Source: JAJDXW01 sp965214795 (GTDB lineage Bacteria; Pseudomonadota; Gammaproteobacteria; HK1). From it: DNA of 64,000 nucleotides. Each line of letters begins with the position of its first letter. The stretch's first letter is position 1. The notes under the pieces were generated by a model. The model did not search any database. It was not told the origin of the DNA and saw only the letters and a list, made by a program, of their open reading frames with translations. The stretch covers positions 4,836,001 through 4,900,000 of the forward strand of contig OZ243976.1 in assembly GCA_965214795.1 (NCBI GenBank), given 5' to 3'. Shown here one piece after another: positions 33,812 to 41,754 of this stretch. Made by a program: the position numbers and the translations under genes.

Positions 33812-34570
33812 GTGCACCCCATCGTCAACGTCGCGGTCCGGGCCGCGCGCCGGGCCGGCGATATCATCCTGCGTTATCACACCCGCGTCGCCGACCTGGA
33901 AGTGTCCCGCAAGGGCCAGGGCGATTTCGCCACCGAGGTGGACCGGGCTGCGGAGCGGGCGATCGTCTCCACCGTGCGCGAGTTCTATCCCGACCACGGG
34001 TTCCTGGGCGAGGAGGGCGGCTCCCGGCCGGGTCGGGAAGCGGTGGTCTGGATTGTCGACCCTCTCGACGGGACCGCCAACTACCTGCGCGAGATCCCCC
34101 ACTACGCGGTCTCCATCGCCGTTCGCCGGGGCGGGCGCCTGGAGCACGCGGTGATCTACGACCCCCGCCGCAACGAGCTCTTCACCGCCACCCGGGGCCG
34201 AGGCGCCCAGCTCGACAGCCGACGGATCCGGGTCAGCCGGCACGACACCCTCGCCGAGGCGGTGCTCGCCCTGTCCGTTTCGCACACCCTCGACGGACGC
34301 AACGGAGCACCATTCTCCCATCGCGGGGTGATCCGCCGGCGGACCGGCTCGGCCGCCCTCGACCTCGCCTATGTCGCGGCGGGACGGTTCGACGGCTTCT
34401 GGGGGGTCGGGCTGCACGTCTGGGATCTCGCGGCCGGGGTGCTGCTGGTGCGCGAGGCGGGGGGGCTCCTGTCGGCGCCGGACGGCGGCGAAGACTTCAT
34501 GGACCGGGGCGAGATCGTCGCCACCAACCGCCGGCTCTTCCGGGAAACGCTGCGCTGCATCCAGCCGTGA
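33812..34570 (+). CDS. suhB: Inositol monophosphatase family protein SuhB
   Basis: 252 residues. Metal and phosphate motifs are GEEGG, WIVDPLDGTANYL and HVWDLAAGVLLVREAGG. The GTG start at 33812 gives HPIVNVAVRAARRAGDIIL, matching E. coli SuhB from its second residue. SuhB has phosphatase activity and is part of the rRNA transcription antitermination complex in gammaproteobacteria. Divergent from trmJ. Mobile repeats occupy its upstream region. Confidence 0.95.
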   Translation: MHPIVNVAVRAARRAGDIILRYHTRVADLEVSRKGQGDFATEVDRAAERAIVSTVREFYPDHGFLGEEGGSRPGREAVVWIVDPLDGTANYLREIPHYAVSIAVRRGGRLEHAVIYDPRRNELFTATRGRGAQLDSRRIRVSRHDTLAEAVLALSVSHTLDGRNGAPFSHRGVIRRRTGSAALDLAYVAAGRFDGFWGVGLHVWDLAAGVLLVREAGGLLSAPDGGEDFMDRGEIVATNRRLFRETLRCIQP

Positions 34571-34876
34571 GGCCGCGTGGCCCGAGGGGGGACTGGTCAT
34601 CCTGATCTACAACCTCTGCCCGTTGCGGTGCCGCTGCGTCGCCGGGCTCACCCTGCGAGAGCGCTGTCCGGGCCCGGATTGAAGCCGCGGACGATCTGCA
34701 AGTGATGATTCGGGGGATTCCGGTCGGTCTCTTTTCCAGGGACTGGTCATCCTGCTTTACAAATTGCCGATACGCAGAGGCGCGGGAGGGAGTGAGGTAG
34801 TCGAGGTGATTTCCTACGTTCCGAGGGCGGATCTCCGCTTTCGCACCCATGCACGGGGCCGATACCGTACCTCCCC
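34571..34876. other. 306-bp gap with two near-identical 24-bp direct repeats
   Basis: GGGACTGGTCATCCTG followed by ATCTACAA (34589-34612) or CTTTACAA (34739-34762). No gene is recognisable. The spacing (150 bp) and position upstream of the Rpn-type nuclease suggest a duplicated flank from an insertion event. Confidence 0.6.
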
Positions 34877-35929
34877 ATGGAGATCGATGCCGCCTGGAAA
34901 CGCCTGTTCGCGCTGCCCGTGATGGTCGAGCACCTGATGCGCGCCGTTGCCCCCGCACTCGCCCGCCGCCTGGACTTCACCGCCATGGAGCAGCTCGCCG
35001 CCAACTGGACCCGACCGACGGGCGGCGTCGACCCGCGCACCGGCGCCCAGCGCTACGCCGACGCGGTCTGGCGCATCCGCTACGCCGGCGCCGACGGGCG
35101 CACGCTCGTGCTGCTGCTCGAGTTCCAGTCCACGGTGGACCCCGACATGGCGGCGCGCACGCTCGTCTACACCAGCCTGCTGCGCGAGCATCTACGTCGC
35201 CAGGACCGGCTCGACCCCGACGGCGGGCTGCGCACGCTGGCCGTGGTGGTCTACTCCGGGTCGATGCCGTGGTCGGCGGCGGGCGCCGCCGGGGCCGTGC
35301 CGCTCTCACCCGACGGCACGCCGCTGCTGACGGTCGTCGCCCCCTACCGGCTGCTTGACTCGCGGCGAGCGTCGGCTGACGATTCGACCGAACGCAACCC
35401 GGCGCTGGCGGTGCTCGGCGTCGAGGGCGCGGCCTCGCCGGCGCAGGCGGCGGCGCGGATGCAGGCGATGGCGGCCTGGCTGCCGCAGGTGCTCGCCGCC
35501 CGGGACGTGCGGCGTGAATTCGGCGCCTCGGTTGCGGCGTGGCTGGCGGCGACGATGCCGCGGCTGTTTCCGTCCGCCGATGACGAGGAGGTCGGGAGCA
35601 TCGGACTTGGGCTGTCCGAGGAGGAGGACGAGATGACGACGCTGCACCTGAGGGCGAAGGAGTGGGAGGCCGAGTGGCTGCGCCAGGGCATGGCGCAGGG
35701 CATGGAGCGCGGCTTGGCGCAGGGCATGGAGCGCGGCTTGGCGCAGGAACGGTCGCTGCTGCGCGAGATGGCGGCACGCAAGTTCGGCGCCGCGGTGGGC
35801 GAGGAGCTGGCCCGCCGCCTGGAGTCGGTCTCGGACGCCGAGGAGCTTCGGGAGATCGGCGTTCTGATCATCGACTGCGCCGACGGTGCGGAGTTGCTCG
35901 CCCGCGTCCCCCCGCGCGGAGACGCTTGA
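34877..35929 (+). CDS. Rpn/YhgA-type putative nuclease (PD-(D/E)XK)
   Basis: 350 residues. The N-terminal part DAAWKRLFALPVMVEHLMRAV resembles Rpn proteins, and AQRYADAVWRIRY plus LVLLLEFQSTVD carries the Asp and Glu-x-Gln of the PD-(D/E)XK core. The C-terminal third is Arg/Glu-rich helix with a repeated GMERGLAQ unit (24 bp x2, 35699-35746) and a DUF4351-like end (MAARKFGAAVGEELARRL). Rpn proteins are DNA nucleases that promote RecA-independent recombination. The 3' part from 35585 is tandemly duplicated directly downstream. A single ATG start at 34877 fits. Confidence 0.8.
   Translation: MEIDAAWKRLFALPVMVEHLMRAVAPALARRLDFTAMEQLAANWTRPTGGVDPRTGAQRYADAVWRIRYAGADGRTLVLLLEFQSTVDPDMAARTLVYTSLLREHLRRQDRLDPDGGLRTLAVVVYSGSMPWSAAGAAGAVPLSPDGTPLLTVVAPYRLLDSRRASADDSTERNPALAVLGVEGAASPAQAAARMQAMAAWLPQVLAARDVRREFGASVAAWLAATMPRLFPSADDEEVGSIGLGLSEEEDEMTTLHLRAKEWEAEWLRQGMAQGMERGLAQGMERGLAQERSLLREMAARKFGAAVGEELARRLESVSDAEELREIGVLIIDCADGAELLARVPPRGDA
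35699..35746 (+). repeat. 24-bp tandem repeat inside the Rpn-type gene
   Basis: Two exact copies of a 24-bp unit encoding GMERGLAQ, preceded by a half-unit GMAQ. The duplicated tail downstream has only one copy. Confidence 0.95.
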
Positions 35930-35969
35930 AGCTCCCGTCCCCGACCTTCACGAGCTTCGGCCCCGGGCG

Positions 35970-36278
35970 GAGGAGGTCGGGAGCATCGGACTTGGGCTGT
36001 TCGAGGAGGAGGACGAGATGACGACGCTGCACCTGAGGGCGAAGGAGTGGGAGGCCGAGTGGCTGCGCCAGGGCATGGAGCGCGGCTTGGCGCAGGAACG
36101 GTCGCTGCTGCGCGAGATGGCGGCACGCAAGTTCGGCGCCGCGGTGGGCGAGGAGCTGGCCCGCCGCCTGGAGTCGGTGTCGGACGCCGAGGAGCTTCGG
36201 GAGATCGGCGTTCTAATCATCGACTGCGCCGACGGTGCGGAGTTGCTCGCCCGCGTCCCCCCGCGCGGAGACGCTTGA
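35970..36278 (+). pseudogene. Tandem duplicate of the 3' end of the Rpn-type gene
   Basis: Nearly identical to 35585-35929 and continuing past the stop to about 36316, so the duplicated unit includes about 38 bp of downstream sequence. It lacks the catalytic domain and is 36 bp shorter in the GMERGLAQ region. An internal ATG at 36018 (MTTLHLRAKEWEAEWL) could produce an 86-residue helical fragment. The copies differ at very few bases, so the duplication is recent. Confidence 0.85.
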
Positions 36279-36392
36279 AGCTCCCGTCCCCGACCTTCAC
36301 GAGCTTCGGCCCCGGGCCAACCCGGGCGGCGGATCCCTGCGGTCCGTCTCGATCATCGCCAGGGCGAGGTTGCGTTCGGGGCAATCGCGGCC

Positions 36393-36500
36393 GACTGACG
36401 AGCTGATGACCCGGAGTCGGTGGCGACCGAAGAACCAAGCGTCGGATCAAGACGATACGCTCACCGGTGGCCATCAAGGAAGGCCGCGAACGGATCTGCC
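36393..36500 (+). repeat. Family C dispersed repeat, copy 2
   Basis: Same orientation as 13914-14021, with about 80% identity over 108 bp by eye. Lies in the gap between the Rpn tail duplicate and the pilin gene. Confidence 0.75.
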
Positions 36501-36549
36501 CCACCACATGGCCGGCCACCCCTGCAGCGGCGGCGCTCCCGGGGGCCGC

Positions 36550-36984
36550 TCAGGGGAGGGTGGGCAAGTACTTGCCCGGAACATCCTCGCCGCCGCCGGC
36601 GGTCCAGGTCATCCGTCCCGCATCGCACCTCCCGGCGAGCACGAGGCGGCCGCCGGCCTCGATGCCGCCCCCCACGCCGACCAGGGTCAGGGTGACGGTG
36701 CCCGCGCCGGGCCCCAACCCGGCGGCGGCGATCGCGGTCGTGTAGTCCCCGTGCCACGTCTCCGGGGGCGGGAGGCCGAGGTCGTCATGCCCCGCACCGT
36801 CCAGCGCGCCCTCCCGGCACGCCCGGTCGAGCGCGGCCCGGTGCGGAGCGGCGGCGGCGGCCGCCTCCCGGACCTTCGCCCGCACCAGATAGTCGCGCCA
36901 GGCGGGCATCGCGACCGCCGCGAGGATGCCGAGGATCGCGGTCACGATCATCAGCTCGATGACGGTGAGGCCGGTCTGCTTCAC
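36550..36984 (-). CDS. Type IV pilin-like protein
   Basis: 144 residues. A short leader KQTG is cut before LTVIELMIVTAILGILAAVAMPAWRDY, the class III signal with Glu5 conserved; residue +1 is Leu instead of Phe. The rest is a short globular domain with two cysteines (ACREG and GRCDAG) that may form the D-loop. A GTG start at 36984 has AGGA 8 bases upstream. No assembly genes are adjacent; the prepilin peptidase is 3 kb away. Major pilin, minor pilin or pseudopilin cannot be decided. Confidence 0.85.
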   Translation of the reverse strand: MKQTGLTVIELMIVTAILGILAAVAMPAWRDYLVRAKVREAAAAAAPHRAALDRACREGALDGAGHDDLGLPPPETWHGDYTTAIAAAGLGPGAGTVTLTLVGVGGGIEAGGRLVLAGRCDAGRMTWTAGGGEDVPGKYLPTLP

Positions 36985-37052
36985 GCGCGCGTCCTCGCTT
37001 GGGCTACAATTCCCGGACTTCCCCGTACCCCGCCGCAGGGCCGCGCCGCCGC

Positions 37053-37391
37053 ATGAAATGCATCGTCGCCATCATCAAACCATTCCGGCTCGACGACGTC
37101 CGCGAGGCGCTGTCGGAGCTTGGCGTCGCGGGCATGACCGTCTCGGAGGCCAAGGGCTTCGGCCGCCAGAAAGGGCACACCGAGCTGTACCGCGGCGCGG
37201 AGTACGTCGTCGACTTCCTCCCGAAGCTCAAGCTCGAGATCGTGGTGGCCGACGACCAGGTGGACCCTTGCATCGAGGCCATCACCGAGTCCGCGCGCAC
37301 CGACAAGATCGGGGACGGCAAGATCTTCGTCTTTCCGGTCGACACGGTGGTGCGCATCCGCACCGGGGAACGCGACGCCCAAGCCATCTGA
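37053..37391 (+). CDS. glnB: PII nitrogen regulatory protein
   Basis: 112 residues. KCIVAIIKPFRLDDVREAL starts the protein; the T-loop GRQKGHTELYRGAEYVVDFLPK carries the uridylylated Tyr51; the C-terminal GDGKIFVFPVDTVVRIRTGE is standard. It senses 2-oxoglutarate and ATP/ADP and controls glutamine synthetase and other targets. GlnB and GlnK cannot be told apart from sequence alone, though no amtB is adjacent. ATG 37053 is the family start. Its stop codon lies inside a 13-bp tandem duplication. Confidence 0.95.
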   Translation: MKCIVAIIKPFRLDDVREALSELGVAGMTVSEAKGFGRQKGHTELYRGAEYVVDFLPKLKLEIVVADDQVDPCIEAITESARTDKIGDGKIFVFPVDTVVRIRTGERDAQAI

Positions 37392-37409
37392 ACCGGCCAT
37401 CTGAACCGA
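37384..37409. repeat. 13-bp tandem duplication across the PII stop codon
   Basis: CCATCTGAACCGG is followed by CCATCTGAACCGA. The first copy contains the PII stop codon. Confidence 0.85.
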
Positions 37410-37499
37410 CCGACGGAGCGCGGCCCGCCGGGCCGCACCGCTGAACCCGGCCCGCGGTAGCGGCGCCGCGGCGACCAGGTCGCGCTGAACACTGCCATT

Positions 37500-37556
37500 G
37501 CATCCCGGGGCATCCTGGCGCCCTCGCGACGAACCTCGGTGAAATATGGCGGGCAG
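37500..37556 (-). repeat. Family B fragment, copy 4 (one end)
   Basis: GGCGCCCTCGCGACGAA followed by CCTCGGTGAAATATGGCGGGC is the left end of family B read in reverse. The gap to the left (37410-37499) has a GGCCCGCCGGGCCGCACC block that may be a degraded interior. It ends 2 bp from the bamD stop. Confidence 0.6.
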
Positions 37557-37558
37557 CC

Positions 37559-38311
37559 TCAGCCCGGATCGGGATGGTCCGGATAGTTGGTTCTCAGCAC
37601 GCGGAGCGAGTCGGCAGCCAGATCGTCGAGGCCCATCTCGCGGTAGGCCCGAACCATGACCGCGAGGGCGCGCCGGACGGACGGCGAGCTCGGGAACCGG
37701 CTCACCACGTACTCCGCCCGATTCGCCGCGGCGACCCACACCCTCCGCCCCAGATAGTACTCCGCCACCCGCAGCTCGTGGCGCGCGAGCGTGTCCCGGA
37801 GCTCGACCATCCGCTCTCTCGAGTCCGCCGTGTAGCGCGAATCGGGGAACTGCTCGACCAAGGTCGTGAAATCGCCGAAAGCGGCCGCGAGCTCGGACGT
37901 ATCGCGCTCGGCCCGGTCCGCGCGCAGGACGCGGTCGAACCACCCGTAGCGGCGGTTGTAGTTCACCAAGCCCTTGATGTAGTGGGCGTAAGCGACCTCG
38001 GGATGCCTGGGATTGAACTCGATGAAGCGGTCCGCCTCCTCGAGCGCGGACTCCGGCTCGCTGAACTTGTAGTACGCGTACACGAGATCGAGCTGGCCCT
38101 GCCCGGCATAGTCGCCGAAGGGGAAGCGGGCGCCGAGCTTTCCGTAGTAGTCGATGGCGGTTTCGAAGTCGCCGTCGTCGAGCGCCGCCCTCGCCTGACG
38201 GTACAATTCCGCCTCCGAAAGGTTGCGCGTGGGATCGCCCTGATCCCCGTTGCCCGAGCAGGCGGTGAGCAGGAGCGCGAAAACGACGGACAGGCCCGCA
38301 TGTCTCTTCAT
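37559..38311 (-). CDS. bamD: Outer membrane protein assembly factor BamD
   Basis: 250 residues. The lipoprotein signal MKRHAGLSVVFALLLTACSG places the acylated Cys at residue 18. Five TPR-type repeats follow, for example AELYRQARAALDDGDFETAI and SEPESALEEADRFIEFNP. It is part of the BAM complex that folds outer membrane proteins. Divergent from rluD, and the two start regions overlap by 12 bp. Confidence 0.95.
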   Translation of the reverse strand: MKRHAGLSVVFALLLTACSGNGDQGDPTRNLSEAELYRQARAALDDGDFETAIDYYGKLGARFPFGDYAGQGQLDLVYAYYKFSEPESALEEADRFIEFNPRHPEVAYAHYIKGLVNYNRRYGWFDRVLRADRAERDTSELAAAFGDFTTLVEQFPDSRYTADSRERMVELRDTLARHELRVAEYYLGRRVWVAAANRAEYVVSRFPSSPSVRRALAVMVRAYREMGLDDLAADSLRVLRTNYPDHPDPG

Positions 38312-39316
38312 GGCAATAGGGTAACCGAACCGCCGGTGCGGTTCACGGTTCCCGAAGAACTGGCGGGGCGACGGTTCGATGTCGTTCTCGCCGCGCTCGC
38401 ACCCGAGTACTCGCGGGCCCGCCTCCAGCGGTGGATCCGGGACGGCTCGGCCACCGTGAAGCAACGCAGCCGGCGGCCCCGCGATCCGGTCGAGGCCGGA
38501 GACCTCATCGAGCTCAGGGCGCCGGCCGAGGACTCCGCCTCCTCGCCCCACGCCGCTCAGCCCATCGACCTCACCGTCCACCACGAAGACGAGACCCTCA
38601 TCGTCATCGACAAGCCGGCCGGAATGGTGGTCCATCCGGGCGCCGGACGGACGGACGGGACGCTGCTCAACGCCCTCCTCCACCACGATGCCCGGCTCGC
38701 CGCCGTCCCCCGGGCCGGCCTGGTGCATCGTCTCGACAGGGACACCACCGGTCTTCTGGTCGTCGCCCGCACCCTGGCCGCCCACAAGTCCCTGGTGGAG
38801 CAGCTCGCCGCGCGCACGGTTCGCCGCGAGTATCTCGCGGTGGTCCGGGGCCGGGTCATCGCGGGGGGCCGCATCGACGCACCCATCGGGCGCCATCCCG
38901 CCCACCGGACCCGGATGGCGGTGGTACGACGGGGCGGGCGCCGGGCGATCACCCACTACCGGATCGATACCCGCTACCGCGCCCACACCGCGCTCTGCGT
39001 GCGCCTCGACACCGGGCGAACCCACCAGATCCGGGTCCACCTCGCGCATCGCGGCTACCCGGTGGTGGGCGACCCGGACTACGGAGGGCGGTCCGGACCG
39101 CCGGCCGGGGCCGCCCCCGGACTCATGGAGGCCCTTCGCCGCTTCGACCGGCAGGCCCTCCACGCCCGCCGGCTGATCCTGCGTCACCCGGCCACCGGGG
39201 AAGACTGCGAGTGGACGTCGCCGCCTCCGGAGGATCTGGAGGCGCTGCTCTCCGGGCTCGCCGCCGATGCCGAGCCGCACCTCCCGGATCGCGGCGGCCG
39301 CGGAGACCGGGCGTGA
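38300..39316 (+). CDS. rluD: 23S rRNA pseudouridine synthase RluD
   Basis: 338 residues. An N-terminal S4 domain (FDVVLAALAPEYSRARLQRWI), then the RluA-type catalytic domain with HRLDRDTTGLLVVARTL (catalytic Asp) and LDTGRTHQIRVHLAHRGYPVVGDPDYGG. It makes pseudouridines at 1911, 1915 and 1917. The ATG at 38300 starts inside bamD's 5' end on the other strand; a GTG at 38336 would avoid the overlap and still leave the S4 domain intact. Coupled to pgeF by GTGA. Confidence 0.94.
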   Translation: MSLHGNRVTEPPVRFTVPEELAGRRFDVVLAALAPEYSRARLQRWIRDGSATVKQRSRRPRDPVEAGDLIELRAPAEDSASSPHAAQPIDLTVHHEDETLIVIDKPAGMVVHPGAGRTDGTLLNALLHHDARLAAVPRAGLVHRLDRDTTGLLVVARTLAAHKSLVEQLAARTVRREYLAVVRGRVIAGGRIDAPIGRHPAHRTRMAVVRRGGRRAITHYRIDTRYRAHTALCVRLDTGRTHQIRVHLAHRGYPVVGDPDYGGRSGPPAGAAPGLMEALRRFDRQALHARRLILRHPATGEDCEWTSPPPEDLEALLSGLAADAEPHLPDRGGRGDRA

Positions 39317-40062
39317 ACGATGTGCGCGGCCCGCGTCCAATCGTCCCCGACTGGCCGGCGCCGGACCGGGTGCGCGCGGCGTCGACGACCCGCCCGGGAG
39401 GCACGAGCGGCGGGCCCTGGCGGAGCCTCAACCTCGCCGACCACGTGGCGGACGACGGCGAAGCGGTGCAACGGAATCGGGCCCGCCTGCGCAGCGCCCT
39501 CGAGCTGCCGGAGGAGCCGCGGTGGCTCGTCCAGCGCCACAGCGCTCGGGTCGTGGAAGCGGGTGCCGGCGGGAACGGCGCACCCGCAGACGGGATCGTC
39601 GCGCGCGAGTCCGGAATCGTCTGCGCGGTGCTCGCCGCGGACTGCATGCCGGTGCTCCTCTGCGACCGCCGCGCCACGGTGGTCGCGGCCCTGCACGCCG
39701 GCTGGCGGGGGCTTGCGGCAGGCATCGTCGAAGCGGGGGTACGCGCGACCGGCGCCGCGACCGGGAAGCTGATCGCCTGGCTCGGCCCCGCCATCGGGCC
39801 CGAACGCTACGAGGTCGGCCCGGACGTTCGCGACGCCGTCCTCGCCAGCGACCCCGATGCGGGCGGCGCCTTCCGGACGGCCGGCGCGCCGGACCGGTGG
39901 CGAGCCGACCTCGAGGGGCTCGTTCGCCGCCGGCTCGCGCGGTGCGGGGTCGGCTCGGTGCATGGTGGAGGGATCTGCACGGCGAGCAACCCCGAGCGAT
40001 TCTTCTCCCATCGGCGCGACGGGGTGACCGGCCGGATGGCGACCCTCGTCTGGCTCGACTGA
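39313..40062 (+). CDS. pgeF: Multicopper polyphenol oxidase / purine nucleoside phosphorylase family (YfiH, PgeF)
   Basis: 249 residues. The family signatures are STTRPGG, LVQRHSARVV, AADCMPVLLCD, ALHAGWRGLAAGIVE, WLGPAIGPERYEVG and CTASNPERFFSHRRDG, giving the His/Cys zinc-type site. In E. coli YfiH edits peptidoglycan precursors containing L-Ser and relatives (LACC1) use purine nucleosides; the activity here is inferred. bamD-rluD-yfiH is a conserved neighbourhood. Confidence 0.93.
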   Translation: MNDVRGPRPIVPDWPAPDRVRAASTTRPGGTSGGPWRSLNLADHVADDGEAVQRNRARLRSALELPEEPRWLVQRHSARVVEAGAGGNGAPADGIVARESGIVCAVLAADCMPVLLCDRRATVVAALHAGWRGLAAGIVEAGVRATGAATGKLIAWLGPAIGPERYEVGPDVRDAVLASDPDAGGAFRTAGAPDRWRADLEGLVRRRLARCGVGSVHGGGICTASNPERFFSHRRDGVTGRMATLVWLD

Positions 40063-40063
40063 A

Positions 40064-40867
40064 GTGCTCGTGCTCCTCGCCGCCGCAGCCGGCCTCGCGG
40101 CCGGCAGCTTCCTGACCGTCGTCGTCCACCGGCTGCCGCGCATGCTGGAGGACGCATGGCGGCGGGAGTCGGCCGGGGACGATGCCGGCGGCGGAGCCTC
40201 GAGCGGCCTCACATTGGCGGCCCCGCGCTCGTACTGCCCGCGATGCCGGCAGTCCATCCCCTGGCACGGGCTCATCCCCTTGGCCGGATTCGCGCTCCTT
40301 GGCGGACGGTGCGCCCGTTGCCGCGCCCCGATCCCGCTTCGCTACCCGCTGATGGAGCTGCTCTGTGCGGCAGGGGCGGCTCTGTGCGCCTGGCGTTTCG
40401 GGGCCGGGTGGCCGGCGGCCGGGGCCATCGTCCTCACCTGGGCCCTCGTCGCGCTCGCCTTCATCGACCTCGAATGCCGCCTCCTGCCGGACGCGATCAC
40501 GCTGCCGATGCTCTGGACGGGAATCGGGTTCAACCTGGCCGGCGGGTACCTGGCGGCGCTCCCCGACGCGGTGCTGGGCGCGATGGCAGGCTATGGGGTT
40601 CTCTGGCTGGTGCAACGGGCCTACCGCCGTCTGCGGGGCCGCGAAGGTCTCGGCTCGGGCGACCTCAAGCTCACCGCGATGCTGGGCGGTTGGCTCGGCT
40701 GGGAGGCCCTGCCCGGGATCGTCTTCCTCGCCTCGCTCGGCGGGATCGGCGCGGGGCTCGCGAAGCGCGGGCCGTTCGCCTTCGGTCCCTGGCTCGCCCT
40801 CGCGGGCTGGTTCGCCCTCATCTTCCGGGACGCGGGAGAGGAGGTCGTCCGTTTCCTCATCCTCTGA
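40064..40867 (+). CDS. pilD: Prepilin peptidase / N-methyltransferase (A24 family)
   Basis: 267 residues, about seven membrane helices. The cytoplasmic Zn-binding CPRC and CARC pairs are kept in SYCPRCRQSIPWHGLIPL and RCARCRAPI. The two catalytic aspartates are in FIDLECRLLPD and GLGSGDLKLTAMLGG. It cleaves and methylates type IV prepilins; the lone pilin 3 kb away is a possible substrate. It starts at a GTG 1 bp after pgeF and ends flush with a family B repeat. Confidence 0.93.
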   Translation: MLVLLAAAAGLAAGSFLTVVVHRLPRMLEDAWRRESAGDDAGGGASSGLTLAAPRSYCPRCRQSIPWHGLIPLAGFALLGGRCARCRAPIPLRYPLMELLCAAGAALCAWRFGAGWPAAGAIVLTWALVALAFIDLECRLLPDAITLPMLWTGIGFNLAGGYLAALPDAVLGAMAGYGVLWLVQRAYRRLRGREGLGSGDLKLTAMLGGWLGWEALPGIVFLASLGGIGAGLAKRGPFAFGPWLALAGWFALIFRDAGEEVVRFLIL

Positions 40868-41100
40868 CCCGGAAATCTCACCCGCTTTCCGCTGCGGACA
40901 CCGATTCATGCACGGTGACGGGCCGTACCCCCGCAAGCCGCTTCGACCGCACGCTCGCGCCGGTGCCGGCTACGCCTCGGCAGCGCGCAGGGGCTCTTTT
41001 CCGTCCGTGCGGCCCGCTACTGCTGCATCCTTGTTGCATCCCGGGGCATCCCGGGGCATCCCGGCGCCCTCGCGACCGAGGCGGTTGGGATATGCCGGCC
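40868..41100 (-). repeat. Family B dispersed repeat, copy 3 (internally deleted)
   Basis: The left part, read from CCCGGAAATCTCACCC, matches the right end of copy 2 in reverse (CCGATTCATGC then GTGACGGGCC), and the right part holds GGCGCCCTCGCGACC. It begins on the base after the pilD stop. A 10-bp unit GCATCCCGGG occurs three times at 41036-41065 inside it. Confidence 0.75.
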
Positions 41101-41148
41101 AACCGCCCGATTTCGCCCTCATGCGGATCGGACCGGGCGGGAACCGGA

Positions 41149-41523
41149 TCAGTCCTTTCTGTTCAGCAAGGCCTCCAGCCCGGCAAAGGGTCGGTGGGTG
41201 GCGTCGCCCGAGGCCGGCGCGGGTTCGTAGCCGGCGCCTCGAACATGGTCGACATGGCGAGCGTGCTCGTTGTCGTGGCAGTACACGCACAGGAGCTCCC
41301 AATTGCTGCCGTCGGGCGGGTTGTTGTCGTGGTCATGGTCGCGGTGATGGACGGTGAGCTCTCTCAGATTCTCCCGCGTGAACTCGCGCGCGCATCGCCC
41401 GCAAATCCACGGATACATCTTGAGCGCCCTGGCGCGATAGTCCTGCTCGCGGAGCGCCGCCTGGCGCCGTGCCTCGGCCACGACCTCATCCAGCCGGTTG
41501 CCGCTCTTTCCGCCGGCATTCAT
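41149..41523 (-). CDS. HNH nuclease family protein (YajD-like)
   Basis: 124 residues. CGRC and CVYC form a zinc knuckle around the HNH core LTVHHRDHDHDNNPPDGSNW then CHDNEH. The N-terminal Arg/Ala-rich helix (VVAEARRQAALREQDYRARALKMYP) matches YajD. Small HNH protein of unknown substrate. ATG 41523 is the start; the frame upstream runs into repeat A. It has a single-gene layout with a family A element 35 bp upstream. Confidence 0.85.
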   Translation of the reverse strand: MNAGGKSGNRLDEVVAEARRQAALREQDYRARALKMYPWICGRCAREFTRENLRELTVHHRDHDHDNNPPDGSNWELLCVYCHDNEHARHVDHVRGAGYEPAPASGDATHRPFAGLEALLNRKD

Positions 41524-41557
41524 GGGAGGCACCTCGTCCAGTCGGCGTGAAAGCCTT

Positions 41558-41689
41558 CGGCAATTCTCGTTTCGCTCGTCGGGTCCCCCTGCGGGACCGG
41601 CCCGACCGTCGATCCGCCCCGGATCGAGTCGCAAGAAGAAGACGGCTTGCGGCTCGGGGTGAAGCCGGGCGCCGAGATGAGAACTGCCG
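41558..41689 (+). mobile_element. Family A MITE-like element, copy 4 (132 bp)
   Basis: Terminal inverted repeats are partly decayed (CGGCAATTCTCGTTTCG at the left). An 8-9 bp target duplication is seen: AAAGCCTT at 41550-41557 and 41691-41698, with AAAGCCTTCG shared if the end bases are included. Same orientation as copy 3. It lies in the HNH-CoA-transferase gap. Confidence 0.9.
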
Positions 41690-41754
41690 AAAAGCCTTCG
41701 ACCGTCAACGGCCTTCCCGGCCGGGGGGTCGGGACGGTGCCCCGGCGGGGCGGC

